DNA of 64,000 bases, from positions 265,143-329,142 of the forward strand of contig NZ_JBISEP010000001.1 of the NCBI RefSeq assembly GCF_044383835.1. Direction: 5' to 3'. The translations under genes were made by a program, and so were the position numbers. The DNA is from Paraliobacillus sp044383835. GTDB taxonomy: Bacteria; Bacillota; Bacilli; Bacillales; Amphibacillaceae. Position 1 is the stretch's first letter, and each line of letters begins with the position of its first letter. The notes beneath the pieces are model-generated. The model did no database searches. It saw only the letters and a program-made list of their open reading frames with translations, and was not told the origin of the DNA. Of this stretch, positions 35,237 through 45,368 are shown in pieces.

Positions 35237-38200
35237 CTGATCACCTCTTGATTCATCACTGCTGGCTGTGCAGAAAATGTCGTTGAATCAATTACATTTA
35301 AAATTGCAGTAGCTGTATCTAAGCTAGTTAAACATGCAATTCCGTGCTCCACCGCTTCTCGACGAATACGAAATCCATCGGATCTAGGACGCTTACCAGA
35401 ATTGAGTGTATTAATTACAAATTGTACTTCTCCATTCTCGATAATAGACAGTACATTTTTTTCTTCTGTTCCTATCTTACCAACGGTAGTCACTGGTAAT
35501 TGATTGTCCGATAGATAAGTTGCTGTCCCCTCTGTTGCGAACAATTGAAAACCTAGTTGATGAAATCTTTTTGCTATTTCAGCTGCCTCTTCTTTATCTT
35601 TATCTGCAACAGTCAATAATACTGATCCTTCCATTGGAATATTTAATCCAGATGCGATTAACCCTTTGTAAAGTGCTTTTTCTAAAGTTTTATCTCTTCC
35701 AATTGCTTCACCAGTCGATTTCATTTCAGGGCCCAAAGTTATATCCACACTTCTTAATTTATTAAAAGAGAATACAGGTACTTTTACCGAAACATGTTCT
35801 GGTTCGTCTAGCAAACCATCTTGATAGCCCATCTCCTTTAATGATTTACCCATAATACATTTTGTTGCTATTCTAGCCATAGTAACGCCTGTTATTTTAC
35901 TAAGAAACGGAATTGTTCTACTTGCACGAGGATTTACCTCTAGCACATAAACGGCATCATGATGCACAACAAATTGAATATTAATTAATCCTTTTACATG
36001 CAGTTCTTTGGCAATTTTTATCGTTATATCAATAATTTCTTGCTTAATTTCTTGTTTAAGACGTTGTGATGGATATACAGCGATGGAATCTCCAGAATGA
36101 ACGCCAGCTCGTTCGATGTGTTCCATTATTCCAGGAATCACCGTCGTCTCTCCATCACTAATCGCATCAACCTCTACTTCAATTCCAGTTAAATATTTAT
36201 CTATAAGTACTGGATGCTTATGTTTCATTTTTGTATTTTTATCTAAGTAAGCAAAAAGCTCCTGATCATTATAAACAATCTCCATTTGGCTTCCACCGAT
36301 AACATAAGAAGGTCTTACTAACACTGGATAACCAATCTCGTTTGCAGCTTCTTTCGCTTGATCTAGCTGCTTTACACTTTTCCCTTTGGGTTGAGGTACA
36401 TTGATACGTGATAGCATTTGCTCAAACTTATCTCGATCCTCCGCAACATCAATTGCTTCTAGTGCAGACCCTAAAATAGTTACCCCTCTGCGTTCTAATC
36501 CTTCTGCTAGATTAATAGCTGTTTGTCCACCAAATTGCACAATAACACCAAGTGGTTTCTCTAATTCTACTACATGCATGACATCTTCTAATGTTAACGG
36601 TTCAAAATAGAGTTTATCGGATACACTAAAATCGGTCGATACTGTTTCTGGATTATTATTTAAAATAATTGCTTCATATCCTGCCTCTTTTAATGCTAAT
36701 ACAGAATGAACAGTTGCATAATCAAATTCAATACCCTGTCCTATTCTGATTGGCCCTGAACCTAGTACCAATACTTTTTTACGATTAGAAATAATGGACT
36801 CTTGTTCATCTTCATACGTACTATAGTAATATGGTGTAGCAGACTCAAATTCGGCGGCACAAGTATCTACCATTTTGTATACAGGTAAGATCTTTTCATT
36901 GATACGTTGTTGATAAATTCCGTCTATCTCCGCCTTCCACATTCTAGCAATCTGTTCATCTGAGAATCCTATTTCTTTCGCTTCTCTCAAAATTTCTATA
37001 GAATGTGGAGCTTTAGTTAATTTCCTTTCGATGGAAATAATATTGTTCAATTTCCATAAAAAATAATAATCAATTTTTGTTAAGCTATGAATTTTCTCTA
37101 CCGACACGTCACGTCGCATAAGTTCAGCAATAACATACACACGTTCGTCATCTATTTGCAGTAATTTTTCTAATAACTGATCGGTCGATTTATCCGTTAG
37201 ATAAGGTAGATTAAAGTCTTCTTCACTAATATCAAGGGAACGAATGGCTTTCAGGAAAGATTCTTCAAAAGTTCTGCCAATTGCCATTACTTCACCTGTA
37301 GCTTTCATCTGTGTACCTAGTGTTCTGTTTCCTGTAGTAAACTTATCAAACGGAAATCTAGGAAACTTTGTTACTACGTAATCTAAAGCTGGTTCAAACG
37401 CTGCAAAGGTTGTTTTTGTAATTGGGTTTTTTATTTCATCTAGTGTTAAACCAATGGCTATTTTTGCTGCTATTTTTGCAATTGGGTAACCAGTAGCTTT
37501 AGAAGCAAGCGCAGATGAACGACTAACTCTTGGATTAACTTCGATAATGTAATAATCAAAGCTATTTGGATCTAGCGCTAATTGAACATTACATCCACCT
37601 TGGATTTCTAGAGCTCGAATAATTTTTAAAGATGCATTGCGCAAGAGTTGATACTCTCTATCACTTAATGTTTGTGAAGGAGCAACTACGATAGAATCAC
37701 CTGTATGTACACCTACTGGATCAATATTTTCCATATTACAAACAACAATTGCTTGATCATTTTTATCTCGCATCACTTCGTATTCTATTTCTTTAAAACC
37801 AGCAATATTTCGTTCAATCAAACATTGATTTACAGGTGACAATGCTAAGCCATTTCGAGTGATCGATTTTAGTTCTTCTAGGTTGTAACACATACCTCCA
37901 CCAGTTCCGCCTAACGTATAAGCAGGTCTAACAATTAACGGAAAGCCAATTTCACTTGCAAACTGAACAGCTTGCTCCACGCTTGTTACGATTTGACTTT
38001 CTGGAACAGGTTCATTTAATTGATGCATTAGATTTCGGAACTTCTCGCGGTCTTCTGCTAGTTGGATAGCTTCTAATGACGTACCAAGTAATGCTGTGTT
38101 ATGTGCTGCTAGAATTCCCTTTTCTTCAAGTTCAACAGCTAAGTTAAGACCTGTTTGTCCTCCTAGTGTTGGTAGTATGGCATCTGGTTTCTCTTTACGA

Positions 38201-38433
38201 ATAATTTTCGCTAAAAAGTCAACAGTCAACGGTTCCATATATACGGTATCTGCTACAGTAGCATCTGTCATAATTGTTGCAGGATTAGAGTTAGCAAGAA
38301 TAACTGTGTATCCTTCTTCTTTTAACGCTTGACAAGCTTGTGTGCCTGAATAATCAAATTCAGCAGCTTGACCAATAATAATTGGCCCTGATCCAATAAC
38401 AAGTATTTTCTTTATATCTGTACGTTTTGGCAT
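35233..38433 (-). CDS. carB: Carbamoyl-phosphate synthase large subunit (pyrimidine-specific)
   Basis: Makes carbamoyl phosphate from bicarbonate, ammonia and ATP with CarA. At 1066 residues it contains the two homologous ATP-grasp halves, each starting with KILVIGSGPIIIGQ / KVLVLGSGPIRIGQ, an oligomerisation region between them, and a C-terminal MGS-like allosteric domain (about 935-1066). Equivalent to B. subtilis pyrAB. It overlaps carA by 22 nt. Confidence 0.97.
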   Translation of the reverse strand: MPKRTDIKKILVIGSGPIIIGQAAEFDYSGTQACQALKEEGYTVILANSNPATIMTDATVADTVYMEPLTVDFLAKIIRKEKPDAILPTLGGQTGLNLAVELEEKGILAAHNTALLGTSLEAIQLAEDREKFRNLMHQLNEPVPESQIVTSVEQAVQFASEIGFPLIVRPAYTLGGTGGGMCYNLEELKSITRNGLALSPVNQCLIERNIAGFKEIEYEVMRDKNDQAIVVCNMENIDPVGVHTGDSIVVAPSQTLSDREYQLLRNASLKIIRALEIQGGCNVQLALDPNSFDYYIIEVNPRVSRSSALASKATGYPIAKIAAKIAIGLTLDEIKNPITKTTFAAFEPALDYVVTKFPRFPFDKFTTGNRTLGTQMKATGEVMAIGRTFEESFLKAIRSLDISEEDFNLPYLTDKSTDQLLEKLLQIDDERVYVIAELMRRDVSVEKIHSLTKIDYYFLWKLNNIISIERKLTKAPHSIEILREAKEIGFSDEQIARMWKAEIDGIYQQRINEKILPVYKMVDTCAAEFESATPYYYSTYEDEQESIISNRKKVLVLGSGPIRIGQGIEFDYATVHSVLALKEAGYEAIILNNNPETVSTDFSVSDKLYFEPLTLEDVMHVVELEKPLGVIVQFGGQTAINLAEGLERRGVTILGSALEAIDVAEDRDKFEQMLSRINVPQPKGKSVKQLDQAKEAANEIGYPVLVRPSYVIGGSQMEIVYNDQELFAYLDKNTKMKHKHPVLIDKYLTGIEVEVDAISDGETTVIPGIMEHIERAGVHSGDSIAVYPSQRLKQEIKQEIIDITIKIAKELHVKGLINIQFVVHHDAVYVLEVNPRASRTIPFLSKITGVTMARIATKCIMGKSLKEMGYQDGLLDEPEHVSVKVPVFSFNKLRSVDITLGPEMKSTGEAIGRDKTLEKALYKGLIASGLNIPMEGSVLLTVADKDKEEAAEIAKRFHQLGFQLFATEGTATYLSDNQLPVTTVGKIGTEEKNVLSIIENGEVQFVINTLNSGKRPRSDGFRIRREAVEHGIACLTSLDTATAILNVIDSTTFSAQPAVMNQEVIR

Positions 38434-39533
38434 GTGATCGACTCCTTTACCGTTAATTTATACGTATCAATTTCAGTTAAAAACTGATCAAACAAATAAC
38501 TAGTGTCTTCTGGGCCTGGTGAACTTTCAGGATGATATTGCACCGAAAATGCAGGGTATTTCTTATGAGAAATCCCTTCTACTGTTTCGTCATTCAATGC
38601 AACCTGTGTTAAAGATAAATCTGTTTTTGCTAGTGAATCTACAGTTACTGCATAACCGTGATTTTGAGAGGTAATATATGTTTTTCCAGAAGTTAAATCT
38701 TTGACCGGATGATTTGAACCTCGGTGTCCAAACACCATTTTTTCTGTGTCCGCACCACACGCCAATGCTAATAGTTGATGCCCTAAGCAAATACCAAAGA
38801 TAGGTATATCATTTATCACTGTAGCAATCATTTCAATTGCTTCTGGTACATCTTTTGGATCACCAGGACCATTTGTTAAAACAATTCCGTCTGGCTTTAA
38901 TCGAAGAATTTCTTCTGCACTATAATGGTAAGGAACAACAGTAACATGACAGTTCCTTTTCGTTAATTCTCTTAAAATACCATGTTTCATACCAAAATCA
39001 ATTAAAACAATGCGTTTTCCTCTACCTGGAACAACATATGGTTTTACTGTTGAAACATTACTCACTTGATTGTGCATTAATTTTGTATCTTTTAATCTAT
39101 TTTCATAACCTTTATCAAAAAACTCTAGATAAGCTTCTGTCAAAATCCCTTTCATTGTGCCATATTTCCGAATGATTTTCGTTAACTTTCTTGTGTCTAT
39201 GTTTGAAATAGCAGGAATACCTTTTGCTTTCAAAAAACGATCTAGTGATTCTTCGCTTCTGAAATTAGATGGTTGTTGACAAGACTCTTTTACTACAAAT
39301 CCATAAATAGAAGGGGTAATCGTTTCAAAGTCTTCTCTATTGATCCCATAATTTCCTATTAACGGATAAGTCATAGTGACAATTTGACCACAGTAAGAAG
39401 GATCTGAGAGTATCTCTTGGTAGCCAGTCATCCCAGTATTAAAAACAACTTCACCGACACTTTCTTCTAAACTACCGAACGCTTTTCCCGTAAAAATAGT
39501 ACCATCTTCAAGAATTAATTGACGCTTATACAT
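38412..39533 (-). CDS. carA: Carbamoyl-phosphate synthase small subunit (pyrimidine-specific)
   Basis: Glutamine amidotransferase subunit that feeds ammonia to CarB. The 373-residue protein has the N-terminal CPSase domain with NTGMTGYQEILSDPSY and a class I glutaminase with nucleophile Cys in FGICLGHQ and the His/Glu of YHPESSPG. GAGGAGGA precedes ATG 39531-39533; the start overlaps pyrC by 8 nt. Equivalent to pyrAA. Confidence 0.97.
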   Translation of the reverse strand: MYKRQLILEDGTIFTGKAFGSLEESVGEVVFNTGMTGYQEILSDPSYCGQIVTMTYPLIGNYGINREDFETITPSIYGFVVKESCQQPSNFRSEESLDRFLKAKGIPAISNIDTRKLTKIIRKYGTMKGILTEAYLEFFDKGYENRLKDTKLMHNQVSNVSTVKPYVVPGRGKRIVLIDFGMKHGILRELTKRNCHVTVVPYHYSAEEILRLKPDGIVLTNGPGDPKDVPEAIEMIATVINDIPIFGICLGHQLLALACGADTEKMVFGHRGSNHPVKDLTSGKTYITSQNHGYAVTVDSLAKTDLSLTQVALNDETVEGISHKKYPAFSVQYHPESSPGPEDTSYLFDQFLTEIDTYKLTVKESITCQNVQI

Positions 39534-40812
39534 AGTAATCCTCCTCAAAAACGATTTCACCTTCGACAATGGTTAACACAGGTTTACCCGTTACTTTCCA
39601 TTTATCAAATGGTGTATTTCTCCCTTTTGATAGAAAAGTAGTTTTATCAATATGCCACTCTTTTGTTATATCTAGTAAAGTAAGATTAGCTTTAGCTCCA
39701 ATCTTCAAGCTTCCCACTTCCATTCCAAAAACTTGTGCAGGTTTGAAGGATAGCCAATCAAGCAACTGCCTTAAAGTCACAATATTGGTTTGTACAAAAT
39801 GTGTATACAAAAGCGAGAATGCTGTCTCTAAACCAACGATACCAAACGGTGCCTCTTTCATTCCTCTCCCCTTTTCTTCCTCTGTATGTGGAGCATGGTC
39901 GGTCGCAATGAAATCAATTGTGCCATCAAGTAGTCCCGTCAACAGTGCCTGCTGGTCTGCTTTAGTACGAAGCGGGGGGTTCATTTTATAATTTGAATTC
40001 GATTCTTTAATATCAGACTCATTTAACAATAGATGATGTGGTGTCACTTCTGCAGTCACACGAATACCCGCACGTTTGGCATCACGTATTACTCGAACAG
40101 ATTCTTTTGTACTAACATGGCAAACATGATAATGACAACCAGTTGCTTCTGCTAATAACACATCTCTAGCAATCTGTACTGATTCACAAACAGAAGGTAT
40201 TCCTTTAAGATGCATTCGTTTACTAGTTACCCCTTCGTGCATTACGCCACTATGTATCAATGAATTGTCTTCACAATGTGCAACCAGAGCCAAATCTAAA
40301 GATGCTGCGTCCTCCATCGCTTGAAGCATTTGGTCAGCTGTTTGTATACCAACCCCGTCATCTGTAAATGCAAATGCTCCTGCATCTTTTAATTCCTTCA
40401 TATTAGAAAGCTCTTCACCTTTTAAACCTTTTGTAATGGATGCATAAGGTAATACGTTTACTTTTGCTGTTTGATTCATTCGCTCGTATATCGCTTCTAA
40501 AGTCTTTTTATTATCAGGAACTGGGTTCGTATTTGGCATCGCACAGATCGTTGTATAACCACCTTTAGCTGCCGCATTTGTTCCTGTTTCAATTGTTTCT
40601 TTTGCCTCTCCACCTGGTTCACGTAAATGAACATGTACATCAATAAACCCAGGAGAAATGATATGTTCTTTTCCATCAATAATCACGTCTTCATTACTTT
40701 GCCTTACTTTTTGACCAATTTCAGATATTACACCATTTGAAATCCGTATTTGACACAATTGTAGTTCATTATTGAACAATACTCGGTTGACATTTTTGAT
40801 TATAATTCCCAT
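39526..40812 (-). CDS. pyrC: Dihydroorotase
   Basis: Cyclises carbamoyl-aspartate to dihydroorotate. The 428-residue type I zinc amidohydrolase has the metal-binding HVHLREPG (61-68 region), His residues in ALVAHCED and CHVSTKES, and the catalytic Asp in IATDHAPHT. The start overlaps pyrB by 44 nt, with AAGGGGGA upstream. Confidence 0.96.
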   Translation of the reverse strand: MGIIIKNVNRVLFNNELQLCQIRISNGVISEIGQKVRQSNEDVIIDGKEHIISPGFIDVHVHLREPGGEAKETIETGTNAAAKGGYTTICAMPNTNPVPDNKKTLEAIYERMNQTAKVNVLPYASITKGLKGEELSNMKELKDAGAFAFTDDGVGIQTADQMLQAMEDAASLDLALVAHCEDNSLIHSGVMHEGVTSKRMHLKGIPSVCESVQIARDVLLAEATGCHYHVCHVSTKESVRVIRDAKRAGIRVTAEVTPHHLLLNESDIKESNSNYKMNPPLRTKADQQALLTGLLDGTIDFIATDHAPHTEEEKGRGMKEAPFGIVGLETAFSLLYTHFVQTNIVTLRQLLDWLSFKPAQVFGMEVGSLKIGAKANLTLLDITKEWHIDKTTFLSKGRNTPFDKWKVTGKPVLTIVEGEIVFEEDYYV

Positions 40813-41701
40813 AACTAATCCCCCTTGATTGAAATAAGTGATAAATAACAGCCATCCTTGCTTTTACACCATTTTCCATTTGTTTAAAAATACGTGATTG
40901 CTTGCATTCGACTAGTTCGCTATCAATTTCTACTCCTCTATTTACTGGTGCAGGATGCATGATGATGGCATGATTTAACATATTATTAGCTCTTTCTTTT
41001 GTTAAACCGTATTGAGATAAATAACTTGTTTTATTAAGGCGGTCATGTTGCTTATGCCTTTCTTCTTGCACACGTAATAGCATAATGACATCACATGTTT
41101 TTACTGCTTGATCTAGTTCCATATAGGTGAAATCAAGACTCTTATCTTGCCATTCTTTTTTGCAAGATAGAAACACATTTGCGCCAAGTGTTTGTAATGC
41201 ATATGCATTAGAACGAGCTACACGACTATGTTTAATATCGCCTGCTATTGCAATATTCAATCCTTGAAATTCTTGAAATTCTTGATAAATGGTATACAAA
41301 TCAAGTAAGCATTGGGTCGGATGTTCACCAGTTCCATCTCCTGCGTTAATAATTGGAATATTGATTTGTTCAGCTAATTGTTGTGCCATATTGTTTACAG
41401 GGTGACGTATAACTAAAAAGGAAGCACCAATTGATTCAAATGTTTTAGCTGTATCATACACACTTTCTCCCTTTTTTGTACTGGAAGTCTCATTATGGAA
41501 ATCGAGCACCTCTATGCCCAACTTTCTTTCAGCAACAAGAAAACTCATTTTCGTTCGTGTACTTGGTTCAAAAAACAAATTCCCCGCAAAAAGTTGCTCT
41601 TTAAAAGGTGCATCACCGTTATTATCCATTTTGTCGCTAAGCTTAATTAGGTGCATTAGCTCATAGTCTGTAAGATCTTTTATCGAAACAAAATGATCCA
41701 C
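40769..41701 (-). CDS. pyrB: Aspartate carbamoyltransferase catalytic subunit
   Basis: Condenses carbamoyl phosphate with aspartate. The 310-residue protein shows FEPSTRTKMSF (carbamoyl-phosphate loop), DGTGEHPTQCLLD and HPAPVNRG motifs. No regulatory PyrI subunit is encoded nearby, as expected in Bacillus. Start is GTG with GGGAGGGAG upstream. The gap to uraA is only 62 nt and holds two overlapping hairpins instead of a full PyrR attenuator. Confidence 0.96.
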   Translation of the reverse strand: MDHFVSIKDLTDYELMHLIKLSDKMDNNGDAPFKEQLFAGNLFFEPSTRTKMSFLVAERKLGIEVLDFHNETSSTKKGESVYDTAKTFESIGASFLVIRHPVNNMAQQLAEQINIPIINAGDGTGEHPTQCLLDLYTIYQEFQEFQGLNIAIAGDIKHSRVARSNAYALQTLGANVFLSCKKEWQDKSLDFTYMELDQAVKTCDVIMLLRVQEERHKQHDRLNKTSYLSQYGLTKERANNMLNHAIIMHPAPVNRGVEIDSELVECKQSRIFKQMENGVKARMAVIYHLFQSRGISYGNYNQKCQPSIVQ

Positions 41702-41706
41702 ACTGA

Positions 41707-41754
41707 CTCCCTCCCTTAATATAAGGGACTGTTCTTCTTTAGAAGACAGTCCCT
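41707..41754 (-). promoter_or_regulatory. Overlapping hairpins in the uraA-pyrB gap
   Basis: One stem pairs 41724-41731 (AGGGACTG on plus) with 41747-41754. A second, 41713-41718 with 41722-41727 (CCCTTA-TAT-TAAGGG on minus), shares bases with the first and covers the first part of the pyrB ribosome-binding tract (41707-41715). There is no T run and no PyrR-binding loop. A role in pyrB expression is inferred only. Confidence 0.45.
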
Positions 41755-41763
41755 ACTCTTTAA

Positions 41764-43119
41764 TTAATTCCCATCTGATTTGAACATATTTCCATTGCCG
41801 TAACCAGATTCTTTTCCTGGTAAGATAAGATTTAGAACTACACCTATGATCGCAGCTAATGCCATACCTGCTATTTCTATATTTACTCCGGAAATATTAA
41901 TTCTTACTAGTGCGCCACCAATACCAATGACTAAAATAACAGAAGATATAATTAGGTTTCTATTATTCCCAAGATCAATCTGGTTATCAACGAGCATACG
42001 GAGTCCACTAGATGCAATAATACCAAACAAAAGAATAGATACACCGCCCATTACCGCTGTAGGTATGGAGTTAATTATATCTGGGATAATTCCAATAAAT
42101 CCAAACGTAATTGCTAGTACTGCAGCTCCACCGATAACAAACACGCTAAATACTCTTGTGATAGCAAGTACACCAATATTTTCACCATAAGTCGTGTTAG
42201 GTGGTCCACCTAACACGGAGGCAATTATTGTTGCCACACCGTCTCCTAAAATAGAACGATGTAGCCCTGGTTCTTTTATAAAGTTTTTTCCTGCTACTTT
42301 TGACAGCACCATTTGATCACCAATATGCTCAGCAATTGTTACAATAGCTACTGGTACCATAATCCAGAAAATACTCCAACTAAAAACATCAAATGGATTA
42401 AAGTCTTTAAACGGAATAACAAACTCAGGTAGTACAAACACAGCCCCGAAGAATGCTCCGATTGAATCTGCATGAATAATCGATTCCCATGTTGCACGTA
42501 TGGTAGAAGTGTCTACAATGCCTTGTATTAAGGCAAAGATATATCCACAAACAATACCTATCAAGATTGGAATAAGTCCGAAAAATCCTTTAAAAAATAA
42601 TGATCCTATAATTGTAATTGCAAGTGTTACTACAGCAACTAAAAAGTGTTTTCCGCTATAGGTTCCATCCACATTCATCGCCATATCTACTGCTGTTGGC
42701 GCCAATCCTAATCCAATTACAATGATCACTGGTCCTACTACAACTGGTGGTAAAATTTTCATTAACCAATCTAACCCAAAAGACCCAATTAACAGGGCTA
42801 ATATACCATATACTAAACCTGCTAAAAAACTTCCTATCATCGCTCCAGGAATCCCGCTTTCTCCAATGGCAGCGCCAATTGGCGCAATGAATGCAAAGCT
42901 TGACCCCAAATAGGCTGGTATCCTTCCTTTTGTAATGAACAAATACGCTAACGTACCTGATCCACTTGAAATCAATGCAACAGCAGGTGGTAAACCTGTT
43001 AAAAACGGAACTAATATTGTAGAGCCAAACATCGCGAATAAGTGCTGTAAACTTAACATAAACCATTTTGATTTTGGTGGGACATCTCGTATATCCATTA
43101 CCATATCTAATTTTGCCAT
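41764..43119 (-). CDS. uraA: Uracil permease (NCS2 family)
   Basis: Proton-linked uracil uptake across the cytoplasmic membrane; pyrP in B. subtilis. The 451-residue hydrophobic protein has around 12-14 membrane segments, the NCS2 features AEHIGDQMVLS (substrate-binding Glu region) and GGPPNTTYGENIGVLA. It is the second gene of the pyr operon behind its own PyrR attenuator. Confidence 0.95.
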   Translation of the reverse strand: MAKLDMVMDIRDVPPKSKWFMLSLQHLFAMFGSTILVPFLTGLPPAVALISSGSGTLAYLFITKGRIPAYLGSSFAFIAPIGAAIGESGIPGAMIGSFLAGLVYGILALLIGSFGLDWLMKILPPVVVGPVIIVIGLGLAPTAVDMAMNVDGTYSGKHFLVAVVTLAITIIGSLFFKGFFGLIPILIGIVCGYIFALIQGIVDTSTIRATWESIIHADSIGAFFGAVFVLPEFVIPFKDFNPFDVFSWSIFWIMVPVAIVTIAEHIGDQMVLSKVAGKNFIKEPGLHRSILGDGVATIIASVLGGPPNTTYGENIGVLAITRVFSVFVIGGAAVLAITFGFIGIIPDIINSIPTAVMGGVSILLFGIIASSGLRMLVDNQIDLGNNRNLIISSVILVIGIGGALVRINISGVNIEIAGMALAAIIGVVLNLILPGKESGYGNGNMFKSDGN

Positions 43120-43148
43120 AATCTAATTCCTCCTCTGTTTCTCTCCAT

Positions 43149-43240
43149 AAAAAAACCTCTTTGCAAATGTTGCAAAGAGGTACACATGTAATTTGAGCCT
43201 ACACGTATCCTATAGCAACCTTGCAAGTCTCTCTGGACTT
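43149..43240 (-). promoter_or_regulatory. PyrR-dependent attenuator between pyrR and uraA
   Basis: The minus strand carries the PyrR-binding loop AAGTCCAGAGAGACTT (43225-43240), matching the consensus AGTCCNGNGAGGCT-type anti-antiterminator loop, followed by an intrinsic terminator at 43149-43181 (ACCTCTTTGCAA stem, then seven Ts). Uridine nucleotides with PyrR should favour termination before uraA. Confidence 0.88.
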
Positions 43241-43249
43241 AATTAAAGG

Positions 43250-43798
43250 TTAATTATCTTTTTCAAAAATACTTACTTTGTCTTCTTGATCTGTTTCATC
43301 TAACGCTACCATGATGACTTCATTTTGTGATGTAGGAATGTTTTTCCCTATATAATCTGCACGGATTGGTAACTCTCGATGCCCCCTATCAATTAGTACA
43401 GCTAATTGAATTTGGGACGGTCTGCCTTGATCAATGATTGCATCCATTGCAGCTCTAACCGTTCTACCTGTATACAATACATCATCAACTAGAATTACCT
43501 TTTTACTGGCGATTTTTTCTTGAAAATCCGTGTGATGTAGTTCCGGTTCTTCATTTTCGACAGCATGGCTTAAATCATCTCGATACAATGTAATATCAAT
43601 TTCTCCTATTGGTATCTTTACATCTTCAATCGAGATAATTTTTTCTTGTAGCCTTTTAGCTAATGGTGCTCCTCTTGTTTTGATTCCAACAAGCATAAGG
43701 TTATCTACACCTTTATTTCGTTCCAATATTTCGTGTGCGATTCGTGTAAGCGCACGATTAATAGCTGCTTGATCTAATAGAATTGCTTTTTGTTTCAT
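43250..43798 (-). CDS. pyrR: Bifunctional pyr operon attenuator / uracil phosphoribosyltransferase PyrR
   Basis: RNA-binding regulator of the pyr operon with uracil phosphoribosyltransferase activity. The 182-residue type I PRTase has the PRPP loop VILVDDVLYTGRTVRAA and the YRDDLSH segment characteristic of PyrR. It heads the operon and is itself preceded by an attenuator, giving autoregulation. Confidence 0.97.
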   Translation of the reverse strand: MKQKAILLDQAAINRALTRIAHEILERNKGVDNLMLVGIKTRGAPLAKRLQEKIISIEDVKIPIGEIDITLYRDDLSHAVENEEPELHHTDFQEKIASKKVILVDDVLYTGRTVRAAMDAIIDQGRPSQIQLAVLIDRGHRELPIRADYIGKNIPTSQNEVIMVALDETDQEDKVSIFEKDN

Positions 43799-43848
43799 TA
43801 CACTATCGCTCCTTTTGTAATAATCAACCTTTACGATGCAAACAGTAG

Positions 43849-43993
43849 AAAACCCTTTTCTCCGTAAGAAGAAAAGGGTTAAAACATACGCATATAATCG
43901 TAATATTCACCGTTTCCTTTTCAGCCTCACGGGACTGTTATTAAAGGTCGTTTAATTACTAATGATTATTACATTAATTGTTTCTTTTGTCAA
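43849..43993 (-). promoter_or_regulatory. pyr operon promoter and PyrR attenuator in the pyrR leader
   Basis: Minus strand: -35 TTGACA (43988-43993, touching the rluD stop), 17-nt spacer, -10 AATAAT (43965-43970). The leader has the PyrR-binding loop CAGTCCCGTGAGGCTG (43922-43937) and an intrinsic terminator at 43849-43880 (AACCCTTTTCT stem followed by TTTTCT). Confidence 0.88.
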
Positions 43994-44904
43994 TGTAATT
44001 CTTTCACTTTTGCTAATGTATCCAAGAATATTTTTGGTGGCTCTACTTGAAAATGCATCCATTCTTTTGTTGTAGGATGCTCAAATCCTAATTCTCTTGC
44101 ATGTAATGCTTGACCACCGATTTTTAATGTCTTTCTTGGTCCATACTTTGGATCACCGACTAATGGAAAACCAATATATTTCATATGCACACGAATTTGG
44201 TGTGTTCTGCCCGTTTCTAACACACATTTCACATAGGAAAATCGATCACTAATACGTTCAATTACTTCAAAATGGGTAACAGCTTCTTTACCACCTGACA
44301 TAACAGCCATTTTCTGACGATCTTTTGTATCTCGACTAATTGGCGCTTCAATTGTCCCATATTCATGAGGTACAGCACCATGTACAATTGCTTCGTAAGA
44401 ACGTTTAACTGTTTTTGCTTGTAATTGTTTTGCTAACTGCTGATGTACTTGATCGTTTTTAGCTATCATTAGCAAACCACTTGTATCACGATCGATTCGA
44501 TGAACTATCCCTGGTCGAGTGACTCCATTTATCCCTGATAACTCTTTACAATGATATATTAAAGCATTTGCAAGCGTACCATTAGAATGACCTGCTGAAG
44601 GATGAACTACCATTCCTCTTGGTTTATTTACAACAAGAACATCTTCATCCTGATAAATAATCTCTAGTGGAATATTTTCTGGTATAATATGAATTGGCTC
44701 TGATTCCGGAACTTCCCAGTTAATTACATCATTTGTTAAACAATTATAATTAGCCTTTACTTGCTTTTGATTAACTAAACAATAACCTTCTTTAATCCAT
44801 GTCTGAATTTGTGATCGAGAAGTATCTGGCAACACGTTTGATAATACTTTATCAATCCGCATACCTTGATCCTCTTCTTTAACGATATATTCTTTTTTTG
44901 TCAT
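43990..44904 (-). CDS. RluD-type 23S rRNA/tRNA pseudouridine synthase (YlyB)
   Basis: A 304-residue RluA-family pseudouridine synthase. An N-terminal S4 RNA-binding domain (about 14-70) precedes the catalytic domain with GIVHRIDRDTSGL, where Asp140 is the catalytic residue. The RluD subgroup modifies 23S rRNA helix 69 in E. coli; the exact target here cannot be read from the sequence. It overlaps lspA by 4 nt. Confidence 0.92.
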   Translation of the reverse strand: MTKKEYIVKEEDQGMRIDKVLSNVLPDTSRSQIQTWIKEGYCLVNQKQVKANYNCLTNDVINWEVPESEPIHIIPENIPLEIIYQDEDVLVVNKPRGMVVHPSAGHSNGTLANALIYHCKELSGINGVTRPGIVHRIDRDTSGLLMIAKNDQVHQQLAKQLQAKTVKRSYEAIVHGAVPHEYGTIEAPISRDTKDRQKMAVMSGGKEAVTHFEVIERISDRFSYVKCVLETGRTHQIRVHMKYIGFPLVGDPKYGPRKTLKIGGQALHARELGFEHPTTKEWMHFQVEPPKIFLDTLAKVKELH

Positions 44905-45368
44905 GCCTGTTTATTTCCTTTCTTTTTTTCATCAATAAATGTGGCAATAAAAACAAGTATTACACCAATAACTAATGTCGAATCTGCTATATTAAAAATC
45001 GGATAATCATAGCTACCAATATACACATCAAAGAAGTCAACTACCTCTTTACGAAAAAGTCGATCAATAAAGTTACCAATTGCTCCCCCTAAAATAAAAG
45101 CAAGCGAAATTCCCGTTAGCAAACTATCCTTTGCATATTTCTGTATATAATATACAATAACAACAATAACAATAGAAGTTATTATGTAGAAAAAGCCCAT
45201 TTGTCCTGCAAGAATTCCCCAAGCAGCTCCGGTATTACGGTGTGATGTAATATAAAAGAAATTTTCTATAATTGATATACTTTCACTTAATTCCATATTC
45301 GCAACTACCCACCACTTTGTGAGTTGATCAATCGTAATAATGATCAATGCGATGATGTAATAACGCAT
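44901..45368 (-). CDS. lspA: Lipoprotein signal peptidase II
   Basis: Integral membrane aspartyl protease that removes signal peptides from prolipoproteins. The 155-residue protein has four membrane segments and the two catalytic Asp motifs NTGAAWG...GNFIDRL and FNIADS. ATG 45366-45368 has GGGGGAGA upstream; a much longer in-frame start (30 codons more) adds an unrelated segment and is rejected. Confidence 0.95.
   Translation of the reverse strand: MRYYIIALIIITIDQLTKWWVVANMELSESISIIENFFYITSHRNTGAAWGILAGQMGFFYIITSIVIVVIVYYIQKYAKDSLLTGISLAFILGGAIGNFIDRLFRKEVVDFFDVYIGSYDYPIFNIADSTLVIGVILVFIATFIDEKKKGNKQA

Noticed and set aside
39569..39991. 140-codon plus-strand ORF opposite pyrC
   Set aside because: Antisense to the conserved dihydroorotase coding sequence; no independent signals.
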